Source: Hyalangium versicolor (GTDB lineage Bacteria > Myxococcota > Myxococcia > Myxococcales > Myxococcaceae). From it: a stretch of 64,000 nucleotides of DNA. Location: assembly GCF_020103695.1 (NCBI RefSeq), contig NZ_JAHXBF010000013.1:1-64000 (forward strand), given 5' to 3'. Made by a program: the position numbers and the translations under genes. Shown here in pieces: positions 31,642 through 40,941 of this stretch (within the stretch, counting starts at the first letter, position 1; the number at the start of each line of letters is the position of its first letter). A model generated the notes under the pieces. The model was not told the origin of the DNA. It made no database searches and saw only the letters and a list, made by a program, of their open reading frames with translations.

Positions 31642-33276
31642 ATGGACTGCGACTGGCTCATCATCGGCTCGGGGTTTGGCGGCAGCGTGAGCGCGCTGCG
31701 GCTGACGGAGAAGGGCTATCGCGTGGTGATGCTGGAGAAGGGCCGGCGCCTCCAGGCCCAGGACTTCCCCAAGACGAACTGGAACCTCAAGCGCTGGCTG
31801 TGGATGCCGCAGCTCGGCTGGCGCGGGCTGTTCAAGATGACGTTCTTCCGCCACGTCACCGTGCTCTCGGGGGTGGGCGTGGGCGGTGGCTCGCTCGTCT
31901 ACGCGAACACGCTGCCCATCCCGAAGGACTACTTCTTCCAGAACGGCGACTGGAGCCGGTTGGCGGATTGGAAGACCGAGCTGGCGCCGCACTACGAGAA
32001 GGCTCGGCGGATGCTCGGGGCCACGGTGAATCCGCTGACCACCTACCCGGATCAGATCATCCAGGAGGTGGGCAAGGAGATGGGCCGCATGGATTTCCAG
32101 CCCACCACCGTGGCCGTGTACTTCGGCAAGCCGGGCGTCACCGTGCCGGATCCGTACTTCAACGGCGAGGGCCCCGAGCGGACCGGCTGTAACTCGTGCG
32201 GCGGCTGCATGCTCGGTTGCCGCTTCGGTGCGAAGAACACGCTGGACAAGAACTACCTCTATCTCGCGGAGAAGCGAGGGCTGACCATCCACGCGGACAC
32301 GGAGGTCACGTGGGTGCGTCCGCTGGAGGGCGGCGGCTATGAGGTGGAGGCCCTGGAGGGCACATCGGTCTTCTTCCGGCGCAAGCGGCGCTTCACCGCA
32401 TGCAACGTCATCTTCGCGGGAGGCGTTCTTGGCACGGTGGACCTGCTGCTGAAGCTCAAGGCGAGCCCGGAGGGGCTCCCGCGGCTCTCAGACCGGGTGG
32501 GAGACGGAGTCCGCACCAACTCCGAGGCACTCATCGGCGTGGTGACTCCGAAGACGGACAAGGATCTGTCCAAGGGCATCGCGATCGGTTCCATCCTCCA
32601 CACGGACGAGCACTCGCATCTGGAGCCGGTGCGCTACTCGGCGGGATCGGGCTTCTTCCGGACGCTCTCGGCGCCGTACGTCACGGGGGAGGGGCCCATG
32701 ACACGGCTGGCCCGGCTCATCGGAGTGATGTTCCGCCATCCGCTCCAACTGCTCCGGGTGATGGTGGCGCGCGACTACGCCAAGCAGACGATCATCCTCC
32801 TCTACATGCGCATGCTGGACGGGTACCTGAGCATGAAGCGCGGCCGTGGGCTCATGACGGGGTTGCGCATGGGACTGACCACGGCGCTCAAGGCGGGGCC
32901 TGCTCCCACGGCCAACATCCCCGAAGCCGCGGAGTTGGCCCACCGTGTCGCAGATAAGATCGGCGGCATGCCGATGAGCCTGGCCAACGAGACGGTGCTG
33001 GGCATCCCCACGACGGCGCACATCCTCGGCGGGAGCTGCATGGGGGACTCAGTGCAGACGGGCGTCATCGACGCCCAGCACCGCGTGCATGGCTATGAGG
33101 GCCTGTATGTCATCGACGGCTCCGCTGTCTCCGCGAACCCAGGCGTCAATCCCTCGTTGACGATCACCGCGCTGGCCGAGCGGGCCATGACCTTCATCCC
33201 GGTGAAGAAGCAACTGGAACAGGGACAGACAGAGGCTTCGGCCGAGGGCTCACCTTCCGCCGCCGTGGCGGGATGA
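31642..33276 (+). CDS. GMC-family FAD oxidoreductase (cholesterol oxidase-like)
   Basis: 544 residues. The FAD-binding motif is at the N-terminus (LIIGSGFGGSVSALRL), followed by GVGVGGGSLVYANTL. A Cys-rich segment (GCNSCGGCMLGCRFGAKNTL) is an unusual insert seen in some bacterial GMC dehydrogenases. The C-terminal domain has GGSCMGDS and YVIDGSAVSANPGVNPSLTI, with the His/Asn region of the family. It probably oxidises an alcohol or sterol-like substrate; the exact one cannot be read. No signal peptide. It stands alone between the ATPase and GH31 genes, with a 169-bp upstream gap holding no clear promoter. Confidence 0.88.
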   Translation: MDCDWLIIGSGFGGSVSALRLTEKGYRVVMLEKGRRLQAQDFPKTNWNLKRWLWMPQLGWRGLFKMTFFRHVTVLSGVGVGGGSLVYANTLPIPKDYFFQNGDWSRLADWKTELAPHYEKARRMLGATVNPLTTYPDQIIQEVGKEMGRMDFQPTTVAVYFGKPGVTVPDPYFNGEGPERTGCNSCGGCMLGCRFGAKNTLDKNYLYLAEKRGLTIHADTEVTWVRPLEGGGYEVEALEGTSVFFRRKRRFTACNVIFAGGVLGTVDLLLKLKASPEGLPRLSDRVGDGVRTNSEALIGVVTPKTDKDLSKGIAIGSILHTDEHSHLEPVRYSAGSGFFRTLSAPYVTGEGPMTRLARLIGVMFRHPLQLLRVMVARDYAKQTIILLYMRMLDGYLSMKRGRGLMTGLRMGLTTALKAGPAPTANIPEAAELAHRVADKIGGMPMSLANETVLGIPTTAHILGGSCMGDSVQTGVIDAQHRVHGYEGLYVIDGSAVSANPGVNPSLTITALAERAMTFIPVKKQLEQGQTEASAEGSPSAAVAG

Positions 33277-33297
33277 CCCCACACCCGGCGCAGCGGC

Positions 33298-35691
33298 TCA
33301 GAAGTTCACCACGAGCCGCTCCCAGTTCGCGCTCATGGGTATCTCGAGGACGCCGTCCTTCATGGAGCCCAGCTCCAATGCTCCCGTGACGGAGCGCACG
33401 CCCTTCACTCCATAGATGTACAGCGTCTCCCGCTGGCGAGGGGAGGCCAGGTTGCCCTGGACCTTCCGATCCAGCCAGAACCGGCCGCGGTCCATGCCTC
33501 CGGTGATGAGGGAGATTCGTGACTCCCCGTACCCGTCACCCTCATCCTCGTAGAGCCGCGTGCGCACGTCCGGTCCCGCGTGGATGTGCCACTCGAGGTG
33601 TTCCCAGTTCGCCGTCGTCGTGTGCAGCGCGGGCTTAGTGAGCGCGACCGCTCCCCCCGCACGGAGCCAGATCGGCACCGTGTCCAGCCGGCCTTCTCCG
33701 ATGATGTGCTGCCCACCCTCGCGCACTGCCTCGGCCCGCTCCATGTTGGGCCACTCCAGCCACTGGCCCTTCGGCAGGTACACCAGCCGCTTCGTGTGCC
33801 CCGGCTTCGTAATGGGCGCCACCAGCAGATCCCTGCCGAAGAGGAACTGGTCGAACGCTCGCAGCGCCTCCGGGTCCGCCGGGTCCAGCATCAGCAGTGG
33901 ACGCAGCACCGGCAACCCCGTCTCCGCGGCCTCCTGCATCAGCGAGTACAACGTGGGCAGCAGCCGGTACCGCCGCTCCATCGCTGCCTTCGCCAGCTCC
34001 TGGAACTTCTCGCCAAAGCGCCACGGCTCCTGGAACGGCATCGGCTTCGCCGCGTGGTTGCGCATCAGCGGGTAGAACGTCCCCAACTGCGTCCACCGCG
34101 TGAACAGCTCCGCGCTCGGCCGGCCGATGAAGCCCGGGATGTCCACTCCCGTGAAAGGCACTCCCGACAGCCCCAGCCCCATGAGCATCGGCATCGACAG
34201 CTCCAGGTGCTCCCAGTGGCTCGAGTTGTCTCCCGTCCAGGCCGCCGCGTAGCGCTGGATCCCCGCGTACCCCGCCCGTGTCAGCAGGAAGGGGCGGCGG
34301 TGTGGCGCGTGCCTCTGGAAGCCCTCGAAGGCCGCCTTCGTCATCGCCATGCCGTAGGCGTTGTGCACCTCCAAGTGCCGCTTCTTCCCGTGCCTCGCCG
34401 CGTACGGCAGCGTCTTGCCCTCCCGCCGCTTGGCCTCCTCCATCCGCCCGCCCATCGCCGACACGCTCCCCGTGGCCTCGATCAGCTCGAAGCACGCCGG
34501 CTCGTTCATGTCGTTCCAGAAGCCCGCGATGCCCTGCTCGAGGAACTCCTGATGCCAGTCTCCCCACCACTGCTGCACCTCCGGGCGTGTGAAGTCCGGG
34601 AACACCGCGGGCCGTGCCCAGACTTCGCCCACCAGCACGTCCCCGCTGTCGGCCCGCACCAGGTAGTCCTGTTCCTTCGCCTCCTCATAAGTGGCGTAGC
34701 CGGGCTCGGCCTTCACGTTGGGGTTGATGATGGGCACCAGCTTCACACCCGCGCTCGCCGCCTCGCGCGTGAGCCCCTGCGGATCCGGGAACCGCGAGCG
34801 ATCCCACGTCCACACCTTGTACGCGTCCAGGTAGTCGATATCGAGGTACACCGCGTCCAGCGGCAGTCCCCGCGAACGGTACGCCTGGATGACACCGCGA
34901 ATGTCGTCCGCGCTCTCGTAGCCCCAACGCGACTGCTGCGCCCCCAGGCTCCACAGCGGAGGCAGCGGTGGCCGGCCCGTCAGCGCCGCATACCGGCGCA
35001 CCACGTCCGCCGGGTGCGGCCCCACGAAGAGGTACACATCCAGCTCCGGTCCCCAGCTCTCCCACCGCACCCGGTCCGGCTCTCCGTAGGCCACGTCCAC
35101 CTCGGAGCGCCACGTCTCGTCCAGGAAGAAGCCCCACGCGGTGCCCGCGCGCAGGCCCAGGCAGAAGGGGATGGAGATGTAGAGCGGATCCGTATCCGGG
35201 TGGTGCGGCATCACATCCGTGTTCCAGAACGTGAGGCGCATCCCTCGCTTGTCCAGGCTGCCCACCTTCTCCCCAAAGCCCAGGTACGCCTCGTCCGGAG
35301 GCGCGGCCAGCGCCAGCCGCGTCCGGTGGTGGTTCAGCGGCATGTTCGGCGAGGACTCGCCCGACACCGACTCGCACCGCGCGAGCTCCCGGCCCTCCAC
35401 GTCCCGGAAGACCCATGTCCCCGTTGCAGCCGACAGCTCCAGCGCCACGCCTTCCGCGCTGATGTGGATCGTCTCTCCCTCGCGGCGGACCTGCAGCGGC
35501 AGGGCGTCATCGGAAATCACCGCCCAGGATTGCTTGTGCGCCAGCTGCGGGTGAAGGAATCCCACGCCCGCTGAAGAGGGCGAGTGGCGCAGGCGCAGCA
35601 CTCCCGGCAGCGGGCATCGGACTTCGAGCGCGGCGCGCGCTCCCCAGAGGTGCAGGCGGGTGGGCTCGATGGAGCTGTCGGTGAGGCGCAT
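33298..35691 (-). CDS. Glycoside hydrolase family 31 alpha-glucosidase
   Basis: 797 residues, cytoplasmic by lack of a leader. The catalytic nucleophile Asp is in GFWNDMNEPACFE and the acid/base Asp is in AAWTGDNSSHWEHL. GYESADDIRGVIQAYRSRG, PLDAVYLDIDYLD and the C-terminal DLLVAPITKPG are GH31 hallmarks. It cleaves terminal alpha-glucose (or xylose) from oligosaccharides. I place the start at ATG 35691 (MRLTDSSIEPTRLHL); an open frame continues upstream to 36834 only as the antisense of the esterase gene. A TACAAT hexamer ends 7 bp before this ATG, so the transcript may be almost leaderless. Confidence 0.93.
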   Translation of the reverse strand: MRLTDSSIEPTRLHLWGARAALEVRCPLPGVLRLRHSPSSAGVGFLHPQLAHKQSWAVISDDALPLQVRREGETIHISAEGVALELSAATGTWVFRDVEGRELARCESVSGESSPNMPLNHHRTRLALAAPPDEAYLGFGEKVGSLDKRGMRLTFWNTDVMPHHPDTDPLYISIPFCLGLRAGTAWGFFLDETWRSEVDVAYGEPDRVRWESWGPELDVYLFVGPHPADVVRRYAALTGRPPLPPLWSLGAQQSRWGYESADDIRGVIQAYRSRGLPLDAVYLDIDYLDAYKVWTWDRSRFPDPQGLTREAASAGVKLVPIINPNVKAEPGYATYEEAKEQDYLVRADSGDVLVGEVWARPAVFPDFTRPEVQQWWGDWHQEFLEQGIAGFWNDMNEPACFELIEATGSVSAMGGRMEEAKRREGKTLPYAARHGKKRHLEVHNAYGMAMTKAAFEGFQRHAPHRRPFLLTRAGYAGIQRYAAAWTGDNSSHWEHLELSMPMLMGLGLSGVPFTGVDIPGFIGRPSAELFTRWTQLGTFYPLMRNHAAKPMPFQEPWRFGEKFQELAKAAMERRYRLLPTLYSLMQEAAETGLPVLRPLLMLDPADPEALRAFDQFLFGRDLLVAPITKPGHTKRLVYLPKGQWLEWPNMERAEAVREGGQHIIGEGRLDTVPIWLRAGGAVALTKPALHTTTANWEHLEWHIHAGPDVRTRLYEDEGDGYGESRISLITGGMDRGRFWLDRKVQGNLASPRQRETLYIYGVKGVRSVTGALELGSMKDGVLEIPMSANWERLVVNF

Positions 35692-35877
35692 GGCCGCGAT
35701 TGTATGGATGCTGGCCGGGCAGGCGACTGCAATCGGAAGCGAGAGGGGGGATGCAGGCGTTATCGCAGGAGTTCCGTTTCGTGACGCACTGCTCCGACAT
35801 GCCAACACCCGTGAGAGGCCCCTCAGAGGGCTCCTGGGGAAGGCAGCGGGGTGATCGCGAGACCGAGGTGAGACGAC

Positions 35878-36729
35878 ATGAGGAATCGGCATGCCCGCCT
35901 CCACGCTGGAGGGCTGTGGCGAGCCCCTCGCTGCCGTGGTGCAGGGGGGCTCGTGGCGGCGCTTCTGCTGGGCCTCGGGTGTGAAGCCACAAACCCTGGA
36001 AGGACGACCGCAACCATGCATGGAATAAGAGCAACCCGGTTGAACGAGAACCTGGCACGCATGGGTCGGCTGGAGGCTCGGCCTCTGCGCCCCATGTTCG
36101 ATAGCCGTCCGCGCGGAAAGATGCCGCTCGGTCTCGGAGGCAAGCGCGATGGCTTCCTCTACGTGCCCGAGATCTATCGCGCGGACCATCCAGCGCCGTT
36201 GGTGGTGATGCTCCATGGGGCGGGGGGCCACGCGCAGCACGCTCTGGGAATCCTCCAGAAGCTGGCCGACACGGAGGGCATCATCGTTCTCGTGCCGGAG
36301 TCTCGGGGCGCGACGTGGGATGTCATCCGAGGGAGCTACGGGCCGGACGTGCTCTTCATCGATCAGGCGCTCTCGTTTGTCTTCGAGCACTACGCGGTGG
36401 ACCCGGCGCACGTGGCCATCGGTGGCTTCTCCGATGGCGCCTCGTATGCCCTCTCGCTGGGGATCTCCAACGGAGACATGTTCACGCACGTCCTCGCGTT
36501 CTCCCCGGGGTTCGCCGCGCCGCAGGAGCAGCATGGCCAGCCACGCATCTTCGTCTCCCACGGGACAGATGATCAGGTGCTCCCCATCGACCCGTGCAGT
36601 CGGCGCCTCGTGCCCAGGCTCGAGGGCGTGGGCTACGACGTGCTCTACCGGGAGTTCGACGGCGCGCACACCGTCCCCGCGGAGATCGCGCGCGAGGCGG
36701 CAGAGTGGTTCCTGTCCGCCCAGCGCTGA
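35878..36729 (+). CDS. PHB depolymerase/feruloyl esterase-like alpha/beta hydrolase, lipoprotein
   Basis: 283 residues. A basic N-terminus and LLLGLGC suggest a lipobox-type leader (Cys at about 35). The alpha/beta hydrolase core has PLVVMLHGAGGHAQHAL (oxyanion), VAIGGFSDGASYAL (nucleophile Ser), HGTDDQVLPID (Asp) and FDGAHTVPAEI (His). The pattern is that of secreted poly-hydroxybutyrate depolymerase-like esterases. Ribosome site GAGGTGAG precedes ATG 35878. The substrate is not defined by the sequence; it runs divergently from the GH31 gene. Confidence 0.85.
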   Translation: MRNRHARLHAGGLWRAPRCRGAGGLVAALLLGLGCEATNPGRTTATMHGIRATRLNENLARMGRLEARPLRPMFDSRPRGKMPLGLGGKRDGFLYVPEIYRADHPAPLVVMLHGAGGHAQHALGILQKLADTEGIIVLVPESRGATWDVIRGSYGPDVLFIDQALSFVFEHYAVDPAHVAIGGFSDGASYALSLGISNGDMFTHVLAFSPGFAAPQEQHGQPRIFVSHGTDDQVLPIDPCSRRLVPRLEGVGYDVLYREFDGAHTVPAEIAREAAEWFLSAQR

Positions 36730-36760
36730 CTCCTTCGGAGGATTCCTTGCGGTGGCCGTG

Positions 36761-36958
36761 TCACTTCTTGCGAAGGACCTCGGCCGGCAGGTTGCGTCGG
36801 GCGGGATCCAGGATGGCTGCCAGGACCATGACAAGTGGGCTGGGCAGCATCACCAGTCCGAGGATGAAGAGGAACCGCAGGATACGAACGAAGAACTTGA
36901 AGAGGGCGCGCGCACGGGCACGCACCCCACGAGGATGGGGTGTCACGAGTTGCTCCAC
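36761..36958 (-). CDS. Small hydrophobic membrane protein
   Basis: 65 residues from GTG 36958. It has a basic N-terminus, one long hydrophobic helix or hairpin (RILRFLFILGLVMLPSPLVMVLAAI) and a charged tail RRNLPAEVLRKK. The tail looks conserved enough to be real, but there is no strong ribosome site and no recognised family. It is convergent with the esterase gene. Confidence 0.5.
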   Translation of the reverse strand: MEQLVTPHPRGVRARARALFKFFVRILRFLFILGLVMLPSPLVMVLAAILDPARRNLPAEVLRKK

Positions 36959-37002
36959 GAGCTGAAGGGAAAGGCGTTCCAGGAACAGGGACCCGGAACG
37001 GC

Positions 37003-37308
37003 TCAGTGGAGAAGCGCTCGGTGAGCGATGAACAAGCGGCGCGGAGGACCTGGCGGGCGCGTCTCAGGGGCCAGTCTCGGGGACTCGGCTCGCGCGTGGA
37101 CCTGGAGGAAGGATCCCACCGCGGCAGGCACGTGCACAGCCGCCTGAGCTGCCTCGCGCTGCTTCGGGGAGTCACGCCGCTCGACCGAGAGCGTCACCTC
37201 GGCGCGAGCGGCGGGGAGTGCATGTGCAGGCACCGCGCCCAGAGCGAGCGCCAGGCTTGTCAGCCCCAGCCTCAGCCAGCGGGCGATGCGGTGCAGGTGT
37301 CCGGACAT
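37003..37308 (-). CDS. Small secreted protein, unknown
   Basis: 101 residues. The signal peptide is convincing (RWLRLGLTSLALALGAVPAHALPA). The mature part is Arg/Ala/Pro-rich without recognised motif (EVTLSVERRDSPKQREAAQA). It would lie 44 bp upstream of the small membrane protein gene, on the same strand. Ribosome site is weak, so it could be a chance open frame in GC-rich DNA. Confidence 0.45.
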   Translation of the reverse strand: MSGHLHRIARWLRLGLTSLALALGAVPAHALPAARAEVTLSVERRDSPKQREAAQAAVHVPAAVGSFLQVHARAESPRLAPETRPPGPPRRLFIAHRALLH

Positions 37309-37535
37309 GCGGGGCTCAACGTATCCACCGCTTCCCGCCTGTCAAAACCACCCTGAAATCGAGCAGTTGTCAGCCCTCAGGCAGAGCGGCTTGCCCGGCT
37401 CACGGGCGGGGCGTGCCTCGGGGGCTCCCCGGTTTCCCTTCGCGAGAATCTTTTTCGGATGTCCGCGCAACTCCTACAGCTACCCACCGATAACAGGGTT
37501 GTCATCTCACTCGCTGAGAAATTGGAGCTTTCGCC

Positions 37536-38582
37536 ATGACCACGCTTTCGACTTCGACCGTTCGCGCGACGGCGCTCCCCCTGGCCGCAACGACCCTGGC
37601 GCCGCCCACCCTCAAGGAGGGCGCGCGTGGCTCGCAGGTGGTGGACCTGCAGCGCAAGCTCGCGGCGGCGGGGTTCAGCCCGGGCTCGGCGGATGGAGTC
37701 TTCGGCCCGAAGACCACGACCGCGGTGAAGTCCTTTCAGCGCGCCAAGGGGCTGACCGCCGACGGCATCGTCGGGCCGCAGACATGGAACGCGCTCAACG
37801 CGCCGCCTCCGTCCTCCCAGCCCGTACTCAAGCAGGGGGCTCGCGGCTCGGCGGTGGTGGATCTCCAGAAGAAGCTGGCCGCGCACGGCTTCAGCCCGGG
37901 TGCCGCGGATGGCGTCTTCGGTCCGGGGACCGAGGCCGCGGTGAAGTCCTTCCAGAGCGCCAAGGGCCTGACCGCGGACGGTGTCGTGGGAGCCAAGACG
38001 TGGGCCGCGCTGGCCGCCGCTCCGACGAAGCCCACGGATCCGGGCCCTGTCTCCGGAGGCGTGTCGCTGCAGCAGCTCAAGCAGATCATGCCGCACCTGT
38101 CGGATGCCCGGGCTCGCGAGTGCTTGCCGCACCTCAACAAGGCCATGGCCGAGGCGGGCATCAACACTCCGAAGCGCCAGGCCGCCTTCCTGGCGCAGCT
38201 GGCGCACGAGAGCGGTGAGTTCCGCTACTTCGAGGAGATCGCTTCGGGCGCGGCGTACGAGGGCCGCAAGGACCTGGGCAACATCTACCCGGGTGACGGC
38301 GTTCGCTACAAGGGTCGGGGCCCCATCCAGCTCACGGGCCGCAACAACTACCGGGCGGCGGGCAAGGCGCTGGGCATCGATCTGGAGAACAACCCCAAGC
38401 GCGCGGCGGACGTGGACGTGGGCTTCCGCACCGCCGCGTGGTTCTGGAACAGCCGCAACCTGAACACTTACGCGGACGCGGGCAACTTCCGCGAGATCAC
38501 CCGGCGCATCAACGGCGGCTACAACGGCCTGTCCAGCCGCGAGGCCTACTACGCCCGCGCCAAGCAGGTGCTGGGCGCGTAG
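37536..38582 (+). CDS. Peptidoglycan-binding GH19-type lysin/chitinase
   Basis: 348 residues. Two tandem PG_binding_1 domains (LKEGARGSQVVDLQRKL ... GIVGPQTWNAL, and LKQGARGSAVVDLQKKL ... GVVGAKTWAAL) are followed by a GH19-like domain of about 180 residues with catalytic-Glu motif LAQLAHESGEFRYFEE and YKGRGPIQLTGRNNYRAAG. This combination breaks peptidoglycan or chitin glycan strands and is frequent in predatory myxobacteria and phage lysins. No classical signal peptide is visible, so the export route is unclear. Ribosome site GGAG is about 11 nt before ATG 37536. Confidence 0.92.
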   Translation: MTTLSTSTVRATALPLAATTLAPPTLKEGARGSQVVDLQRKLAAAGFSPGSADGVFGPKTTTAVKSFQRAKGLTADGIVGPQTWNALNAPPPSSQPVLKQGARGSAVVDLQKKLAAHGFSPGAADGVFGPGTEAAVKSFQSAKGLTADGVVGAKTWAALAAAPTKPTDPGPVSGGVSLQQLKQIMPHLSDARARECLPHLNKAMAEAGINTPKRQAAFLAQLAHESGEFRYFEEIASGAAYEGRKDLGNIYPGDGVRYKGRGPIQLTGRNNYRAAGKALGIDLENNPKRAADVDVGFRTAAWFWNSRNLNTYADAGNFREITRRINGGYNGLSSREAYYARAKQVLGA

Positions 38583-38606
38583 TCCATAGTCCTCGGCCAG
38601 CAGGGC

Positions 38607-38631
38607 CCTCGCGTCGAGCCTGGACGCGGGG
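38607..38631. terminator. Candidate bidirectional terminator
   Basis: CCTCGCGTC (38607-38615) pairs with GACGCGGGG (38623-38631), 9 bp with one GT pair and a 7-nt loop, in the convergent gap between the lysin and OmpA genes. No T run follows. Confidence 0.4.
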
Positions 38632-38655
38632 GCACCCGCGGGCCTCAGCGGCCGC

Positions 38656-39183
38656 TCAGAGGCGGACCTGGATCTCGTAGCGCCGGTTCTTCGCCTTCTT
38701 CGCCGCCGTGTCGTCGGGCTTCACCAGCATCTGCTCCGAGCCGCGGCCCACCGCGATGATCTCGTCCTTGGCAATGCCTCGCGCCACCAGCTCCTTCACG
38801 ATGACGGCGGCGCGCTTCTCGCTGAGCTCCTTGTTCTTCGCCGCGTCGCCGCTCGAGTCGGTGTGGCCGGACACCTCGAACTTGTAGTTCTTCACGCCGC
38901 CGGAATCGAGTTGCTTCTTCGCGTCCACGAGCGCGGACGTGAGCTTCTTGAGCTTCTGATCACAGCCGGGCTCCAGCACGTCGGTGCCGGACTTGAAGCT
39001 GCACTGGTTCTTGCTGGCATCCTGCTTCAGCTTGGAGTTGATCTTCTTCTCCAGCGCGGCCTTGCCCGCATCGCCCACTTCCTTGCCCGCGGCCTTCTTG
39101 ATCGAGTCGAGCGGGCCCTGCGCGAGCGCCACTCCAGGAGCCACCATCAGCGAGACCGTCATGCACAGCGCCTTCAACCGCAT
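38656..39183 (-). CDS. OmpA-family exported protein
   Basis: 175 residues. Signal peptide MRLKALCMTVSLMVAPGVALA. The middle is helical and Lys-rich, with two Cys (NQCSF and EPGCD) that could form a disulfide. The C-terminal 90 residues are an OmpA peptidoglycan-binding domain (FEVSGHTDSSGDAAKNKELS, KRAAVIVKELVARG, KNRRYEIQVR). ATG 39183 has TGGAGGT 5 nt upstream. No lipobox, so a periplasmic or outer-membrane location is likely. Confidence 0.88.
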   Translation of the reverse strand: MRLKALCMTVSLMVAPGVALAQGPLDSIKKAAGKEVGDAGKAALEKKINSKLKQDASKNQCSFKSGTDVLEPGCDQKLKKLTSALVDAKKQLDSGGVKNYKFEVSGHTDSSGDAAKNKELSEKRAAVIVKELVARGIAKDEIIAVGRGSEQMLVKPDDTAAKKAKNRRYEIQVRL

Positions 39184-39335
39184 ATGTACCTCCAGTGAAG
39201 TCATCGGGTTCTGCGGGCCCAAGGCTGCCCAGGAGTGCCCCGCGCGTCCATCTCCATGACGCCTCCTGGCGGGGGTTGGCGTCGCGGGCGTGAGGGAGCA
39301 GGATGCGCCGCCCGCCCCCCCGAGGAGGAAGCGCC

Positions 39336-40730
39336 GTGAGCACGGAACGTAACGAGCGATGGCAACAGCTGCTGTCCGGGCATCGCCTGGGCTCCACTCG
39401 CACGCCCGAGCTCCAGGATGAGCGGACCGAGTTCGACAAGGACTACGACCGCATCGTCTTCTCCAGCGCCTTCCGCCGGCTGCATGACAAGACGCAGGTG
39501 TTTCCGCTCTCCACGAGCGACTACACGCGGACGCGGTTGACCCACAGCATCGAGGCCTCGTGCGTGGGGCGCACGCTGGGCCAGTTGGCCGGTAAGGCGC
39601 TGAACCGCCAGAACGTGAAGGTGGATCCCTCGCATCTGGGCACGCTCGTCGCGGCGGCCTGCCTGGCGCATGACATCGGCAACCCGCCGTTCGGGCACTC
39701 GGGAGAGGCTGCCATCCAGCACTGGGCCGAGAAGAAGCTCGTGCCGCCCGCGGAATCGTCCCCCAGCGCCCCGAGCCCGTTCGCCACGGAGACCGAGTGG
39801 AAGGACCTGGTGAACTTCGAAGGCAACGCGCAGGGTTTCCGCATCCTCAGCCGGCTCCAGGCGCGCGAGCGGCAGGGTGGCATGCGCTATACGGTGGCGA
39901 CGCTCGGGGCCATGAGCAAGTACCCCCGCCCCTCCGTCATCCCGGGCCGCGAGCGGGACAAGAGCCGCATCTCGGAGAAGAAGTTCGGATATTTCCAGGA
40001 CGACGCGGCGCTCGCATGCGAGGCGTACCGGCGGCTCTGTCTGCAGGAGCGAGGGCCCGGAGTGTTTGCCCGCCACCCGCTCGCCTTCCTCGTCGAGGCG
40101 GCGGATGACATCTGCTACGCCGTCATCGATCTGGAGGACTCGGCCATGCTGGGCCTCATCCCCATCGACAAGGCGTGCGCGCTGCTGGAGAACGTGGCGC
40201 GGGTGCGAGGGGGCTACATTCCTCCGGCGGAGCTCCAGCCCGAGAGCCGCCTGGGGGCGCTGCGCTCGAGCGCCATTGGCGTGCTCATCCACGAGTGCGT
40301 CGTGCTGTTCTCGGAGGTGGTGGGGGAGATGGAGCAGGGGCGCTGGGAACAGTCGCTCGCCTCGGCTCGGGAGAGCGTGAGTGGTCTCCTCAAGGAGATC
40401 ACTCGCATCACCCGCGAGAAGGGCTACGAGAGCGAGCGCGTCCTGCAGATCGAGAGCGCCGGTTTCAGGACACTCGGAGGGCTGCTGGACATGTTCGCCT
40501 CCGCCGTCGTCAAGGACTCACCCAACAAGGAGGAGAAGAAGCTGCGCCAGCTCCTCCCTCTGGAGTTCCTCCAGCGTCCTGGCGCGCACGAGCCGGATCG
40601 CCACGAGGCCATCCGGCGCCTCTCTCCATACCAGCGCCTTCTCTGCGTCACCGACTACATCTCCGGCATGACCGATGGGAACGCCGTGGAGCTCTACCAG
40701 CGGCTCTCAGGCATCAAACTTCCCGCGTAA
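39336..40730 (+). CDS. dgt: dGTP triphosphohydrolase
   Basis: 464 residues from GTG 39336, with GAGGAGG about 7 nt upstream. HD-domain metal motif is intact (ACLAHDIGNPPFGHSGE), preceded by FSSAFRRLHDKTQVFPL and RTRLTHSIEAS, the dGTPase signature, with a second conserved block (DDICYAVIDLEDS). It hydrolyses dGTP (or other dNTPs) to nucleoside and tripolyphosphate, controlling nucleotide pools. The next gene is a secreted protease behind its own promoter region. Confidence 0.94.
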   Translation: MSTERNERWQQLLSGHRLGSTRTPELQDERTEFDKDYDRIVFSSAFRRLHDKTQVFPLSTSDYTRTRLTHSIEASCVGRTLGQLAGKALNRQNVKVDPSHLGTLVAAACLAHDIGNPPFGHSGEAAIQHWAEKKLVPPAESSPSAPSPFATETEWKDLVNFEGNAQGFRILSRLQARERQGGMRYTVATLGAMSKYPRPSVIPGRERDKSRISEKKFGYFQDDAALACEAYRRLCLQERGPGVFARHPLAFLVEAADDICYAVIDLEDSAMLGLIPIDKACALLENVARVRGGYIPPAELQPESRLGALRSSAIGVLIHECVVLFSEVVGEMEQGRWEQSLASARESVSGLLKEITRITREKGYESERVLQIESAGFRTLGGLLDMFASAVVKDSPNKEEKKLRQLLPLEFLQRPGAHEPDRHEAIRRLSPYQRLLCVTDYISGMTDGNAVELYQRLSGIKLPA

Positions 40731-40941
40731 GGCCCGCGCCGCCTGGAGACAGGTGCTACTGGGTTGCAATACTGCGAACCTGAAAAATTGCGTCATTGCG
40801 ATAAGTAAGGGATTGCACGCAAAAGCCAGTAATTCGACCAAACAGGGATTGACCGTAATGAATGGCGGCGGGTACCTTCACGCGCCGTTTCACCCGGCGC
40901 CTCGTGGCGCCAGTCATTCCCCTAATCCCCCGAGAGGTCGA
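40731..40941 (+). promoter_or_regulatory. Promoter/leader region of the subtilisin-like protease gene
   Basis: 211 bp, AT-rich for this window. The best promoter match is TTGACC (40849-40854), 18-bp spacer, TACCTT (40873-40878). A perfect GGCGCC-TCGT-GGCGCC hairpin (40896-40911) lies in the leader, followed by AGAGGT as ribosome site. There may be regulation through the leader hairpin, but this is inference. Confidence 0.4.

Noticed and set aside
35692-36834. N-terminal extension of the GH31 gene (1178 codons in all)
   Set aside because: The extra codons lie opposite the esterase gene and have no family-like sequence; GH31 alpha-glucosidases begin near MRLTDSS.
40675-40941. Upstream extension of the protease frame
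   Set aside because: It overlaps dgt and contains no signal; the lipobox-type leader begins at 40942.
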